This document shows positions 1-6,390 of a DNA stretch of 8,925 nt, one piece after another (position 1 is the stretch's first letter; each line of letters starts with the position of its first letter). Under the pieces are notes generated by a model. The model saw nothing but the letters and a program-made list of their open reading frames with translations. It was not told the origin of the DNA and did no database searches. Source of the DNA: Magnetovibrio sp. (lineage in GTDB: Bacteria > Pseudomonadota > Alphaproteobacteria > Rhodospirillales > Magnetovibrionaceae); the NCBI GenBank assembly GCA_016763255.1, contig JAESUA010000387.1, positions 1-8,925 of the forward strand. Reading direction: 5' to 3'. A program made the translations under genes and the position numbers.

Positions 1-660
1 GGTCATATTTCGCTTTATCAATTAACCATCGAACCGGGAACCGCCTTTTTCCGCCAGCAGGTTCGCGAGACCGAAGAAGACCTCGCCGCCGACCTTTATG
101 AGCTGACCCAGCAGATGTGCGAAGACGCCGGCATGCCGGCCTATGAAATTTCAAATCACGCCGCCCTGGGTCAAGAAAGTCGTCACAATCTGACCTATTG
201 GACCGGTGGCGATTATATCGGCGTCGGCCCCGGCGCCCACGGGCGTCTCAGTTCAGCCGTCCAGACCCCCTGTCAAACCCGCGCTCAAACCCGAGCCGTC
301 TACCAAATGGCCGATCCCGCACGCTGGTTGGCGGCGGTGGAGGCCAAAGGCCACGCCACCGCCAAGGTGCGGCCCTTAAGTGGCATCGAACGCATCGAAG
401 AAGTGGTGCTGTCGGGTCTGCGTTTGCGCCACGGTCTAGAGGCCAAACAGTTCCACAGGATGACCGGTCAGGATTTGCTCACAGCACTAAATATAGTGGC
501 ACTAGTAGAACTACAAGAGGCAGGTCTTGTGGTTCTTGATGATCAAGGCCTGCGCACAACGCCACGCGGAAGGCTGATGCTCAATACCATTTTGCACCGC
601 CTGCTCGACGATGCAGATGAGGAAGAGGATACCGATCGGCTTAGTAAGGCGCTGATTTAA
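1..660 (+). CDS. hemW: HemW, radical-SAM heme chaperone (3' part; 5' end outside window)
   Basis: This is the last 219 residues of a HemN/HemW-type protein; the reading frame is open from base 1 and ends with TAA. The radical-SAM CxxxCxxC cluster lies outside the window. Visible family motifs are SLYQLTIEPGT (residues 4-14 of the part seen), YEISNHA (48-54), ESRHNLTYW (59-67) and YIGVGPGAHG (72-81). A winged-helix-like C-terminal domain follows from about residue 125 (GIERIEEVVLSGLRLRHGLE onward). HemW proteins bind heme and are thought to deliver it to target proteins; they were formerly annotated as oxygen-independent coproporphyrinogen oxidase. Its cytoplasmic location is inferred from the family. 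From about base 478 to the end, synonymous codons change towards CTA, ATA, GTA, GCA and AGG, unlike the upstream part. The gene converges on the LppC-type gene. The HemW call is firm; distinguishing it from HemN rests on the C-terminal sequence and the gene neighbourhood. Confidence 0.93.
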   Translation, partial: GHISLYQLTIEPGTAFFRQQVRETEEDLAADLYELTQQMCEDAGMPAYEISNHAALGQESRHNLTYWTGGDYIGVGPGAHGRLSSAVQTPCQTRAQTRAVYQMADPARWLAAVEAKGHATAKVRPLSGIERIEEVVLSGLRLRHGLEAKQFHRMTGQDLLTALNIVALVELQEAGLVVLDDQGLRTTPRGRLMLNTILHRLLDDADEEEDTDRLSKALI

Positions 661-663
661 TAA

Positions 664-714
664 CCTGCGGCAACCTAAGGAAAAGCCTGCGGCAACTTAA
701 GGAAAAACCTGCGG
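664..714. repeat. 22-bp tandem repeat, about 2.3 copies
   Basis: Two 22-bp units (664-685 and 686-707) differ at two positions only, a C/T in the middle and a G/A at the end. A third partial unit of 7 bases (CCTGCGG, 708-714) follows. The array lies directly after the hemW stop and overlaps the last codons and stop of the leftward LppC-type gene. On the minus strand each unit contains GCAGG followed by a T-rich run, so the repeat duplicates the downstream half of the terminator-like hairpin. It may simply be a slippage product in a convergent intergenic gap. Confidence 0.8.
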
Positions 715-1206
715 TGCAGGGTCAATCACCTGCGCATCTTTGCGCCGCACCTGCATCACCGCCAAGCCACGCTCGGCCGCGCCGTCTTCGGGAAAGCGAA
801 AAATACCATCGCGCCCGGCAAAACCGCCGGTTTTGGCCAGCACCTCAGCCATAAATGGCTGCGGCGTATCTTGTGCGCCCAAGACCACCGACAGTGCGGT
901 GGCATCATAAGCCAACGTCGCCAAACGATGCGGACGATTGCCGTAGGCGTTTAAATATTTGTCCGAAAAGGCCTGACGCACAGCCGGATCGGGGGCCGCA
1001 AACCAGCCGCCGATCAATGCCGGTTCGGCACCCAAGCCTTGTTCATCCCACTGACCGGTGCCCAAAATTTTCACCTTTTGCGGATCGACATCATAAAACG
1101 GCAGCAACGCCGCCACCGCGATCAAGCGCTTGCCGCCATCGGCCAGCAACAAAGTATCAAACGGAAGCTCGCCCAGGGTCTGTAAGTTTTTCAAGCGCTT
1201 CAACGC
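697..1206 (-). pseudogene. C-terminal part of the LppC-type lipoprotein, downstream of an in-frame TAG
   Basis: This is the continuation, in the same frame, of the lipoprotein that stops at 1207-1209. It encodes 169 residues starting ALKRLKNLQTLGELPFDTLL and ends with TAA at 697-699. It contains typical second-lobe sequence of a periplasmic-binding-protein type 1 fold: LLLADGGKRLIAVAALLPFY, then KILGTGQW, LIGGWFAAP, RLATLAYDATAL and GRDGIFRFPEDG. A TTG at 1201-1203 could serve as a start, but it has no convincing ribosome-binding site and no signal peptide. A free product would therefore stay in the cytoplasm without its first lobe. I read it as the severed half of one gene. Independent expression is unlikely but not excluded. 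Confidence 0.7.
702..720 (-). terminator. small intrinsic-terminator-like hairpin at the end of the LppC-type gene
   Basis: On the minus strand CCTGC-ACC-GCAGG forms a perfect 5-bp stem (708-720), followed at once by five T residues (703-707). The stem encodes the last few residues and the T run leads into the TAA stop (697-699). The layout is that of a Rho-independent terminator, but the stem is short, so the call is moderate. Confidence 0.4.
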
Positions 1207-2223
1207 CTATTGCGAAACTTCGCCGCCCCGTGCCGTTAAGCTTCGGCGCTGATCCAACAGGGCCCCACGGCGCGCATCATAATGGGCGATGCGTTTGACC
1301 GGTTCGGAAAAATCACTCACCTGCGGATCGTAAAATTCGCTTTGTACGACAATACCACCGGCTTGCCACACCGCCGCGTTCAAGGCCTTGGACACGGTTT
1401 CACCATATGCCCCGCGCGGTGCCAGCAGGGCAAAACGCTGCGCGCCTTTGGTGCTGGCGTATTCGACCACCCGTTTGACTTCATCGCCGGGAAAAAATCC
1501 CATGGTGTAAACCCCCGACCCGGCAACCGTGCGATCCGATGAAAACGCCACCACCGGCACGCTTGCGGCCCGCGCCAAATCAGACACCGCCCGCACCGAG
1601 CTCGACAACAACGGGCCAAGGATCATACGCGCGCCATCGCCAATGGCCAAACGCGCCGCTTCTTGCGCCCCTTCGGGGGTGCCCAGGGTATCGTGAACCA
1701 GCAGTTCATAATCATTGCCGGCAAAATCAAACAACGCCATTTGCGCGGCGTTCAACATCGCCGCACCGATGCGTTGGTTGGTCCCCGACAAGGGCAGCAA
1801 AACCGCCACCCGCAGGCCCCGTGCCAGCGGCACCGGCGGTGGTTCGGCAATCGCATCGCCCACACCGGCCTGGGTCGTGGCCTGGGGAATGCGGCCGATC
1901 AAATCTTCCAACGAGGGCAGCAACGGCGGACGCGGCAAAGGGGCAGGGTCCGGGCGGGCCGCCAGTTGTGGGCCAACCCCGGCAGACGCCGAATGCGATG
2001 CCTTAGCGGGCGGCTGTGCTTTGGCCGTTTGTTGGGATTGTGGCGAATTGGACAACTGGGGTTTATCCAAGATGCCCTTTAAGGCCGCGGTTTCACAGCC
2101 ACTCAACGCGAGGCCCACCAGCGCGATCAGCGCGACGCCCTTTAGGCCCCCCCGAACATAATGGCGGATATCATGGTGCACATCACGATTTAAATTTAGG
2201 CGTTGAACGGATGATGGCAGCAT
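1207..2223 (-). CDS. LppC/LpoA-type lipoprotein (penicillin-binding protein activator), N-terminal part cut by TAG
   Basis: The 338-residue product begins with a positively charged stretch and a hydrophobic segment ending in LALSGC, a lipobox with the modified cysteine at residue 43. A proline/alanine-rich linker (about 50-133) follows. The first lobe of a type 1 periplasmic-binding fold starts near 136 (LRVAVLLPLSG, then MILGPLLSSSV and VPVVAFSSD). In E. coli, LpoA is an outer-membrane lipoprotein that activates PBP1A in peptidoglycan synthesis; alphaproteobacterial members are annotated by homology. The ATG at 2223 has AGGAGG 12 bases upstream. The frame ends GGEVSQ-TAG, and after the TAG the family sequence resumes without a frame change, so codon 339 is probably a mutated CAG. 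The intact gene would have 508 residues. The second lobe is lost unless the stop is suppressed. It is divergent from yraN. Confidence 0.85.
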   Translation of the reverse strand: MLPSSVQRLNLNRDVHHDIRHYVRGGLKGVALIALVGLALSGCETAALKGILDKPQLSNSPQSQQTAKAQPPAKASHSASAGVGPQLAARPDPAPLPRPPLLPSLEDLIGRIPQATTQAGVGDAIAEPPPVPLARGLRVAVLLPLSGTNQRIGAAMLNAAQMALFDFAGNDYELLVHDTLGTPEGAQEAARLAIGDGARMILGPLLSSSVRAVSDLARAASVPVVAFSSDRTVAGSGVYTMGFFPGDEVKRVVEYASTKGAQRFALLAPRGAYGETVSKALNAAVWQAGGIVVQSEFYDPQVSDFSEPVKRIAHYDARRGALLDQRRSLTARGGEVSQ

Positions 2224-2324
2224 ATCGGCCTGGAGCCTCCTGAAAAAACTGATAGTCTTTTGCCATAATCACACTGACCGGTAAAAGCGGCGACATTTTG
2301 GTGAAGGGTAATGGGCTGGACCGC

Positions 2325-2732
2325 ATGAGTAAACCGCCAGATCGATCCGGGCGCAAAGCCAGGCGCAAAACCGGGCGCAAAGCCAGGCAGCAAGCCCAAC
2401 GTCGTGGACGCTGGGCCGAAACCTTAAGCGCGCTGTATCTGCGCCTCACCGGGCACCGGGTGTTGGCGCGCAACTACAAAACACCGGTCGGTGAAATTGA
2501 TCTGATCGCCAAACGCGCCGGGGTGGTCAGTTTTATCGAGGTCAAGGCACGCGCCAATATCGCTCAAGCCTGCGACGCCATCACCGCCAAGCAACGCGCG
2601 CGCATCCAACGTGCGGCGGAACTGTTTTTGATCCAAAACCCCAGCCTGCAGCGCTGCGATGTACGGTTTGACGTCTGTCTGGTCACCTCCAGGCTACGCC
2701 TGCGGCTGCTGCGTGATGCCTGGCGACCTTAA
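2325..2732 (+). CDS. yraN: YraN/UPF0102 family nuclease-fold protein
   Basis: The product has 135 residues from the ATG at 2325. In-frame TTG (2298) and GTG (2301) codons upstream are possible, but they would add a non-conserved leader. From residue 25 it matches the UPF0102 family: RRGRWAETLSALYLRL, then YKTPVGEIDLIAKR (51-64) and FIEVKARA (70-77). The E57-x-D59 and E72-x-K74 residues correspond to the PD-(D/E)xK nuclease-like signature. The family's biochemical role is not settled; a DNA-related function is assumed from the fold. The N-terminus carries an unusual basic extension (residues 9-24) built from four 12-bp repeats. The gene opens the run yraN, BON lipoprotein, SirB1-type gene, gshB, and is divergent from the LppC-type gene, as in many proteobacteria. 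No strong ribosome-binding site is seen. Confidence 0.9.
   Translation: MSKPPDRSGRKARRKTGRKARQQAQRRGRWAETLSALYLRLTGHRVLARNYKTPVGEIDLIAKRAGVVSFIEVKARANIAQACDAITAKQRARIQRAAELFLIQNPSLQRCDVRFDVCLVTSRLRLRLLRDAWRP
2349..2396. repeat. four degenerate 12-bp tandem units inside yraN
   Basis: Units at 2349-2360, 2361-2372, 2373-2384 and 2385-2396 are variants of GGGCGCAAAGCC. Units 1 and 3 are identical, and an 18-bp stretch (2347-2364) recurs exactly at 2371-2388. They encode GRKA, RRKT, GRKA and RQQA, a basic four-residue repeat. The unit length is a multiple of three, so copy-number change would keep the frame. Confidence 0.85.
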
Positions 2733-2733
2733 A

Positions 2734-2749
2734 AAAGCCCTAAGGCTTT
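2734..2749. terminator. hairpin directly after yraN, possible weak terminator
   Basis: AAAGCC-CTAA-GGCTTT forms a perfect 6-bp stem with a 4-base loop, starting one base after the yraN stop. On the plus strand the T run after it is short (TTTGGTT). On the minus strand it is followed by a run of T residues, so as a terminator it would work better leftward. On the plus strand it could attenuate or process the yraN transcript before the BON gene. Confidence 0.35.
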
Positions 2750-2809
2750 GGTTAACCAACCCCGCGCTACACTCAGGCCTTCCAAGCAACCTTGAACGAG
2801 AACCCCGCC

Positions 2810-3451
2810 ATGACGCTCAAATCCATCCCCCTTGCCGCCGCCGCACTTTTGGCTTTGATCAGCGTTTCCGCCTGCACCCCAATTGGGCTGGTTTTAGGGG
2901 CCGGGGCTGGGGCCGGTCTGGCCGCCTACCAAGAACGTGGGGTTAACGGCGTGGCCCGTGACTTAGCGTTGACCAGCCGCATCCTCGATCAATACGCCCG
3001 CTTTGATCACACCTTGATCGCCTCCATCGGCATCGAGGTTTATGAGAGCCGGGTGCTGCTCACCGGTCAGGTGGAAACCGACACCGAACGCGCCGACGCT
3101 GTGCGCCTCGCCTGGAAGGTCAGCGGCGTTCAAGACGTGATCAATGAAATCCACATCACCAGCGATGGCAGCTTTCTCGACACCGCCCGCGATGCTTGGA
3201 TTTCCACCCAGCTGGAAGCCAAAATAACCTTTGATGAAAAGGTCTTGGCCATCAATTACGCTATCGAAACAGTTGGCGCTACGGTGTACCTGATCGGCAT
3301 TGCGCAAAATGCAGGGGAACTCGAGCGGGTCAAAAACCACGCCCGCTCGATCTCCTATGTGCGCCACATCGTTTCGCATGTGCGGGTCAAAATTCCAACG
3401 CCCGGTGCACCCACCGCGCCTGCTCTGAGCAACCCCGACACCCCTTCATGA
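2810..3451 (+). CDS. dual-BON-domain lipoprotein, DolP/YraP-like
   Basis: The product has 213 residues from the ATG at 2810. A TTG at 2792 in the same frame would put non-signal-like residues in front. The N-terminus is a lipoprotein signal: MTLKSIPLAAAALL and then SVSAC, with the lipid-bearing cysteine at residue 22. A glycine/alanine-rich segment follows (29-39), then two BON domains. The first covers about 48-117 (LTGQVETDTERADAVRLAW, VQDVINEI). The second covers about 126-196 (VYLIGIAQNAGELERV, YVRHIVSHVRV). BON domains bind phospholipid or help outer-membrane maintenance; E. coli DolP is an outer-membrane lipoprotein of 191 residues that supports envelope integrity. As in E. coli, the gene lies near yraN and the LpoA-type gene, which supports the assignment. 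The proline-rich tail (197-213) looks unstructured. The stop overlaps the next start (ATGA). Confidence 0.9.
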   Translation: MTLKSIPLAAAALLALISVSACTPIGLVLGAGAGAGLAAYQERGVNGVARDLALTSRILDQYARFDHTLIASIGIEVYESRVLLTGQVETDTERADAVRLAWKVSGVQDVINEIHITSDGSFLDTARDAWISTQLEAKITFDEKVLAINYAIETVGATVYLIGIAQNAGELERVKNHARSISYVRHIVSHVRVKIPTPGAPTAPALSNPDTPS

Positions 3452-4311
3452 TCCACCCGATACCCGATGAAACCTCTGTCCAAGCGTTAACCCGCATCGG
3501 CGCGCTGGCCGAACATGACATCCATCCAGCGAACGTTTCCCAAGGCGCTTTGTGGCTGGCCAAATGGACTGATCCGGGCCTCAATTTGGCCCCCTATCAC
3601 CGCCACCTCAACGCCCTGGTCGATGAAACCCGGGCTTACATCGCCGATGATCGTGATGATCAAAAATTGGTCTTGGACGCCGCTCGTCAAATCCTCGCCC
3701 GGCGCTATGGCTACTGTGGCTGGAGTGACCCGGGCGAACAAGACAGCTGTGCCAATGTGGCCCATACCATCGACAATCGTCGCGGCAACTCGACCACCCT
3801 GGCCATCCTTTATGCCCACGTGCTGAGCGCCTTGGGCTGCGCGGTGGACTATCTGGATTTTGCCCCACGCCTTTTGATCGGCGTCAACAGCCCCACCGGA
3901 CGCGCGGTGCTCGACCCCTATGATGGTGGGCGATTGTTGAACGCCCGGGCCTTGCGGCGTTTGCTCAAAGACCATCACGGCGAACAAGGCGAGCTGATAC
4001 CGGGTCAATTGCACGCCTTGGCCCCGCGTCACGTGTGGCTGCGGCTGCACCACGACACGAAAGTCCACCACCTGCGTCACGCCGCCCCCGAAGCCGCCAT
4101 CCATGCCATTGAGGGTGCCTTGTTACTGGCCCCGGATACGCCGCGGTTGTGGCGCGAATTGGGTCTTTTACATGCCCGTCTCGAACATATTGTGGAGGCC
4201 AGCCAAGCCCTTGAGCGATATTTACAATTGCCGGGAGGCGATGTGCACCGCTATACAGCGTCTCAAATGTTGCAACAGTTGCGCCGTCGCCTAAATCTAG
4301 GGGAGCGTTAA
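3448..4311 (+). CDS. SirB1-type transglutaminase-fold protein with C-terminal TPR
   Basis: The product has 287 residues. The start codon overlaps the stop of the BON gene (ATGA) and has no ribosome-binding site of its own, so translational coupling is likely. The middle resembles the SirB1 N-terminal (transglutaminase-like) family: NVAHTIDNRRGNSTTLAILY (103-122), LSALGCAVDYLDF (127-138) and GRAVLDPYDGGRLL (151-164). Near 217-262 there is a tetratricopeptide-like pair of helices (AIHAIEGALLLAPDTPRLWR and AEASQALERYLQL-like sequence). The family motif usually written PGHFLVR reads APRLLIGV here, so its histidine is missing. No nucleophilic cysteine stands at the RGN motif either. I infer a non-catalytic, protein-binding role; the family's function is poorly known. 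Members often lie near housekeeping genes. The gene is followed by gshB after 33 bases. Confidence 0.82.
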   Translation: MIHPIPDETSVQALTRIGALAEHDIHPANVSQGALWLAKWTDPGLNLAPYHRHLNALVDETRAYIADDRDDQKLVLDAARQILARRYGYCGWSDPGEQDSCANVAHTIDNRRGNSTTLAILYAHVLSALGCAVDYLDFAPRLLIGVNSPTGRAVLDPYDGGRLLNARALRRLLKDHHGEQGELIPGQLHALAPRHVWLRLHHDTKVHHLRHAAPEAAIHAIEGALLLAPDTPRLWRELGLLHARLEHIVEASQALERYLQLPGGDVHRYTASQMLQQLRRRLNLGER

Positions 4312-4344
4312 CACGCCCAACACATCATCCGGGAGCCTAGCCTC

Positions 4345-5286
4345 ATGAGTCTCAAAGTCGCCCTGCAAATGGATCCGATCACCGCCGTCGACATCGACGC
4401 TGATTCAACTTTTGTGATCGGCCTGGAAGCACAAAATCGCGGCCACGAGCTGTTTTATTACCATCCCGACGACATGATGTTTGAAGACGGCCGGGTTCTG
4501 GCCCTGGCCCAACGCCTGGAACTCAAACGCGAACTGGGTCATCACTACACCCTGGGCACGGCCGAATTGCTCGACCTTGCGACCATGGATGTGATCTGGC
4601 TGCGTCAGGATCCGCCGTTCGACATGGCTTATCTTACCACCACCTATTTGTTGGACATGCTGCCGAAGACAACCTTGGTGGTGAACAACCCCACCCAGGT
4701 GCGCGCCAACCCCGAAAAGCTTTACATCGCACGGTTTCCCGATTTGGTGCCGCCGACCTTGGTGACGCGCAACGTTGCGGCGATCAAAGCGTTTCGCGCC
4801 AAGCATCAAGACATCATCATCAAACCGCTCTATGGCAATGGCGGCGCGGGTGTGTTTCACCTCAAACCCGACGATGAAACCCTCGGATCATTGTTGGAAA
4901 TGTTTTTTGAAAGCTCTCGCGAACCGATCATCACTCAGGCCTACCTCAAGGACGTGCGCCAAGGCGACAAGCGCATCATCTTGGTCGATGGCGAGCCGGT
5001 TGGGGCGATTAACCGGGTGCCTCAAAAAGGCGAGGCACGCTCCAATATGCACGCCGGCGGGACCCCCGAACCGACCAAGCTGACCACGCGCGATCTTGAA
5101 ATCTGCGCCGCCATCGGGCCGGATCTAAAAGCGCGCGGGCTGTTGTTTGCCGGAATTGATGTGATCGGCAATTATCTCACCGAAATCAACGTCACCTCAC
5201 CCACCGGCCTGCAAGAAATCAAGCGCTTTGACGGTGTCGCGCTGGAAGAAAAAATTTGGGATGCGATTGAAGCCAAGCTCGGCTAA
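4345..5286 (+). CDS. gshB: glutathione synthase
   Basis: GshB ligates gamma-glutamylcysteine and glycine with ATP to form glutathione in the cytoplasm. The 313-residue product has the usual family length. Landmarks are the N-terminal domain motif [15 protein letters not shown] (83-97), [14 protein letters not shown] (114-127) at the domain border, the ATP-grasp lysine and glycine-rich loop [15 protein letters not shown] (157-171), [17 protein letters not shown] (208-224), and the metal-binding end [17 protein letters not shown] (272-288) with D272, E280 and N282. A ribosome-binding site, GGGAG, lies 9 bases before the ATG. It is the last gene of the yraN run. Its stop overlaps the stop of the convergent SnoaL-like gene by 4 bases, and no terminator is visible between them. 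No gshA is in the window. Confidence 0.97.
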   Translation: MSLKVALQMDPITAVDIDADSTFVIGLEAQNRGHELFYYHPDDMMFEDGRVLALAQRLELKRELGHHYTLGTAELLDLATMDVIWLRQDPPFDMAYLTTTYLLDMLPKTTLVVNNPTQVRANPEKLYIARFPDLVPPTLVTRNVAAIKAFRAKHQDIIIKPLYGNGGAGVFHLKPDDETLGSLLEMFFESSREPIITQAYLKDVRQGDKRIILVDGEPVGAINRVPQKGEARSNMHAGGTPEPTKLTTRDLEICAAIGPDLKARGLLFAGIDVIGNYLTEINVTSPTGLQEIKRFDGVALEEKIWDAIEAKLG

Positions 5287-5654
5287 ATCAAATTGGCCAC
5301 GCTGATTTTCCAGTTTCCCTTGCCGCCCACCAAGACATAAAGATATTCCAGATCGGCAAAACTGCGACCTGCGCCGTCGATCAACTGCCAATCCACCGAC
5401 ACCACGCGATTGGTGGCGCCAAAGGCATGGTCGTGCACGATGGTCGGCACCGCACCGCTGAGCTGCTGGTCTTTGAGCAGCGTCATAAATCCCAAGTTAT
5501 GCTGTTCCAGATCGTCATCATCACAGACCAAATCGGTACCGCTTTGATTGCTCAACATGCAGGGATAGGCAAAGTGGCGGGCAATCTTGGCCACGTCTTG
5601 ATCGACAAAGCCTTGGGCGTAACTGGCGAAAAAGTCTTCAGGGGTCTCTTTCAT
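5283..5654 (-). CDS. SnoaL/NTF2-fold small protein, function unknown
   Basis: The product has 123 residues without a signal peptide. It begins with an alpha-helical segment of the type [26 protein letters not shown] (residues 3-28, quoted in parts: FFASYAQGF and DVAKIARHF), typical of SnoaL/NTF2-like folds. It goes on through [12 protein letters not shown] (57-68), [10 protein letters not shown] (84-93) and a final strand pair [14 protein letters not shown] (104-117). The fold serves as a ligand pocket or small enzyme in many contexts, so no specific function can be given. It ends with a real TAG overlapping the gshB stop. No Shine-Dalgarno sequence precedes the ATG. A good promoter (5661-5689) would place the transcript start at or next to the start codon, so a leaderless message is possible. 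Confidence 0.75.
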   Translation of the reverse strand: MKETPEDFFASYAQGFVDQDVAKIARHFAYPCMLSNQSGTDLVCDDDDLEQHNLGFMTLLKDQQLSGAVPTIVHDHAFGATNRVVSVDWQLIDGAGRSFADLEYLYVLVGGKGNWKISVANLI

Positions 5655-5660
5655 CTGATA

Positions 5661-5689
5661 AGTTTACGCCCCGCCACTAGTACTGACAA
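5661..5689 (-). promoter_or_regulatory. sigma70-like promoter for the SnoaL-like gene
   Basis: On the minus strand TTGTCA (5684-5689) and TAAACT (5661-5666) are separated by 17 bases. They match the consensus hexamers at 5/6 and 4/6 positions. The expected start point, about 7 bases after the -10 box, falls at the ATG (5654). Confidence 0.5.
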
Positions 5690-5729
5690 TTGACCTTGCC
5701 CATAATCCTTGCCCATGACTTTCATTACC

Positions 5730-5745
5730 GGCACTCTTGGGTGCC
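5730..5745 (+). promoter_or_regulatory. CUUG-loop hairpin in the leader of the LysE-family gene
   Basis: GGCACT-CTTG-GGTGCC folds into a 6-bp stem (one G-U pair) capped by a CUUG loop, a known stable tetraloop. It ends 9 bases before the TAAGGGG ribosome-binding site (5754-5760) and has no T run behind it, so it is not a terminator. Whether it regulates the exporter is unknown. Confidence 0.4.
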
Positions 5746-5766
5746 AAAAGACCTAAGGGGCCACTC

Positions 5767-6390
5767 ATGAGCGCAGAATATTTACTCACCTCCTTGATCG
5801 TTGTGTTGATGCCGGGGACCGGTGTCATCTACACCCTATCGCAGGGCATCAGCGGCGGTGCGCGGGCATCAGCGGCGGCCACATTCGGCTGTACCTTAGG
5901 CATCGTTCCGCATATGGCGGCAAGCATCTTGGGCCTTGCGGCGTTGCTCCACGCCAGCGCCTTGGCTTTTCAAATGGTTAAATTTGCTGGGGTGGCGTAC
6001 CTGTTTTACCTCGCTTGGATGACCCTCAAAGACAATGGTGCATTGGATATCACGGGGAAATCTTCGCCAAAGGGATACGCCAAAATTGCCCTTCAGGGGT
6101 TTTTGATCAACATCCTCAATCCCAAATTGTCGATCTTTTTCCTCGCCTTCTTGCCCCAGTTTGTGCCCCACATCGATCAAGCCAGCCGGCCCACGGTGGT
6201 CATCGAGATGGTGATTTTAAGCGCCATATTCATGGCCATCACGGCGGTGGTATTTGCGCTTTATGGCTTAATGGCCGCCTCCATGCGCGAACACGTGTTG
6301 GCGCGTCCCGGGGTGATGAAGGGCATGCGCCGGGTGTTTGCCGGGGCGTTCGGCGCCTTGGGACTCAAACTTGCGCTGGCGGAACGTTAA
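5767..6390 (+). CDS. LysE/RhtB-family amino-acid exporter
   Basis: This is an inner-membrane exporter of the LysE superfamily, which pumps out amino acids or their analogues in exchange with protons. The substrate cannot be told from sequence. The ATG at 5767 has a strong ribosome-binding site (TAAGGGG, 6 bases away) and gives 207 residues, the usual length; the TTG at 5737 in the same frame lacks this. Family signs are VVLMPGTGVIYTLSQGISGG (12-31), where PG is conserved in the first membrane helix, and GFLINILNPKLSIFFLAFLP (111-130) with the NPK motif. Hydrophobic segments lie near 4-24, 43-63, 66-86, 112-131, 145-170 and 188-205. A 15-bp direct repeat sits in the 5' part. The 3' end overlaps the convergent regulator gene by 26 bases. 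Confidence 0.93.
   Translation: MSAEYLLTSLIVVLMPGTGVIYTLSQGISGGARASAAATFGCTLGIVPHMAASILGLAALLHASALAFQMVKFAGVAYLFYLAWMTLKDNGALDITGKSSPKGYAKIALQGFLINILNPKLSIFFLAFLPQFVPHIDQASRPTVVIEMVILSAIFMAITAVVFALYGLMAASMREHVLARPGVMKGMRRVFAGAFGALGLKLALAER
5844..5878. repeat. 15-bp direct repeat inside the LysE-family gene
   Basis: The 15 bases GGGCATCAGCGGCGG occur at 5844-5858 and again at 5864-5878. The offset of 20 bases is not a multiple of three, so the copies are read in different frames. Deletion between them would shift the frame. Confidence 0.8.

Noticed and set aside
1207..1209. Pyrrolysine or a general recoding of TAG
   Set aside because: No pyrrolysine genes are visible, the family is not known to use it, and TAG closes the SnoaL-like gene normally at 5283-5285.
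855..2161. Several rightward open frames of 86-155 residues opposite the LppC-type gene
   Set aside because: They are rich in Arg, Pro and His, as expected from the complement of a GC-rich gene, and the leftward frame has clear lipoprotein and binding-fold features.
2731..2809. A small RNA gene between yraN and the BON gene
   Set aside because: Only one 6-bp hairpin and a GGTTAACC palindrome are present, with no clear promoter, so a terminator-like or processing hairpin is the simpler reading.
5737..5766. TTG start giving the LysE-family protein ten extra residues
   Set aside because: The TTG lies inside the leader hairpin, while the ATG at 5767 has a strong ribosome-binding site and gives the normal family length.
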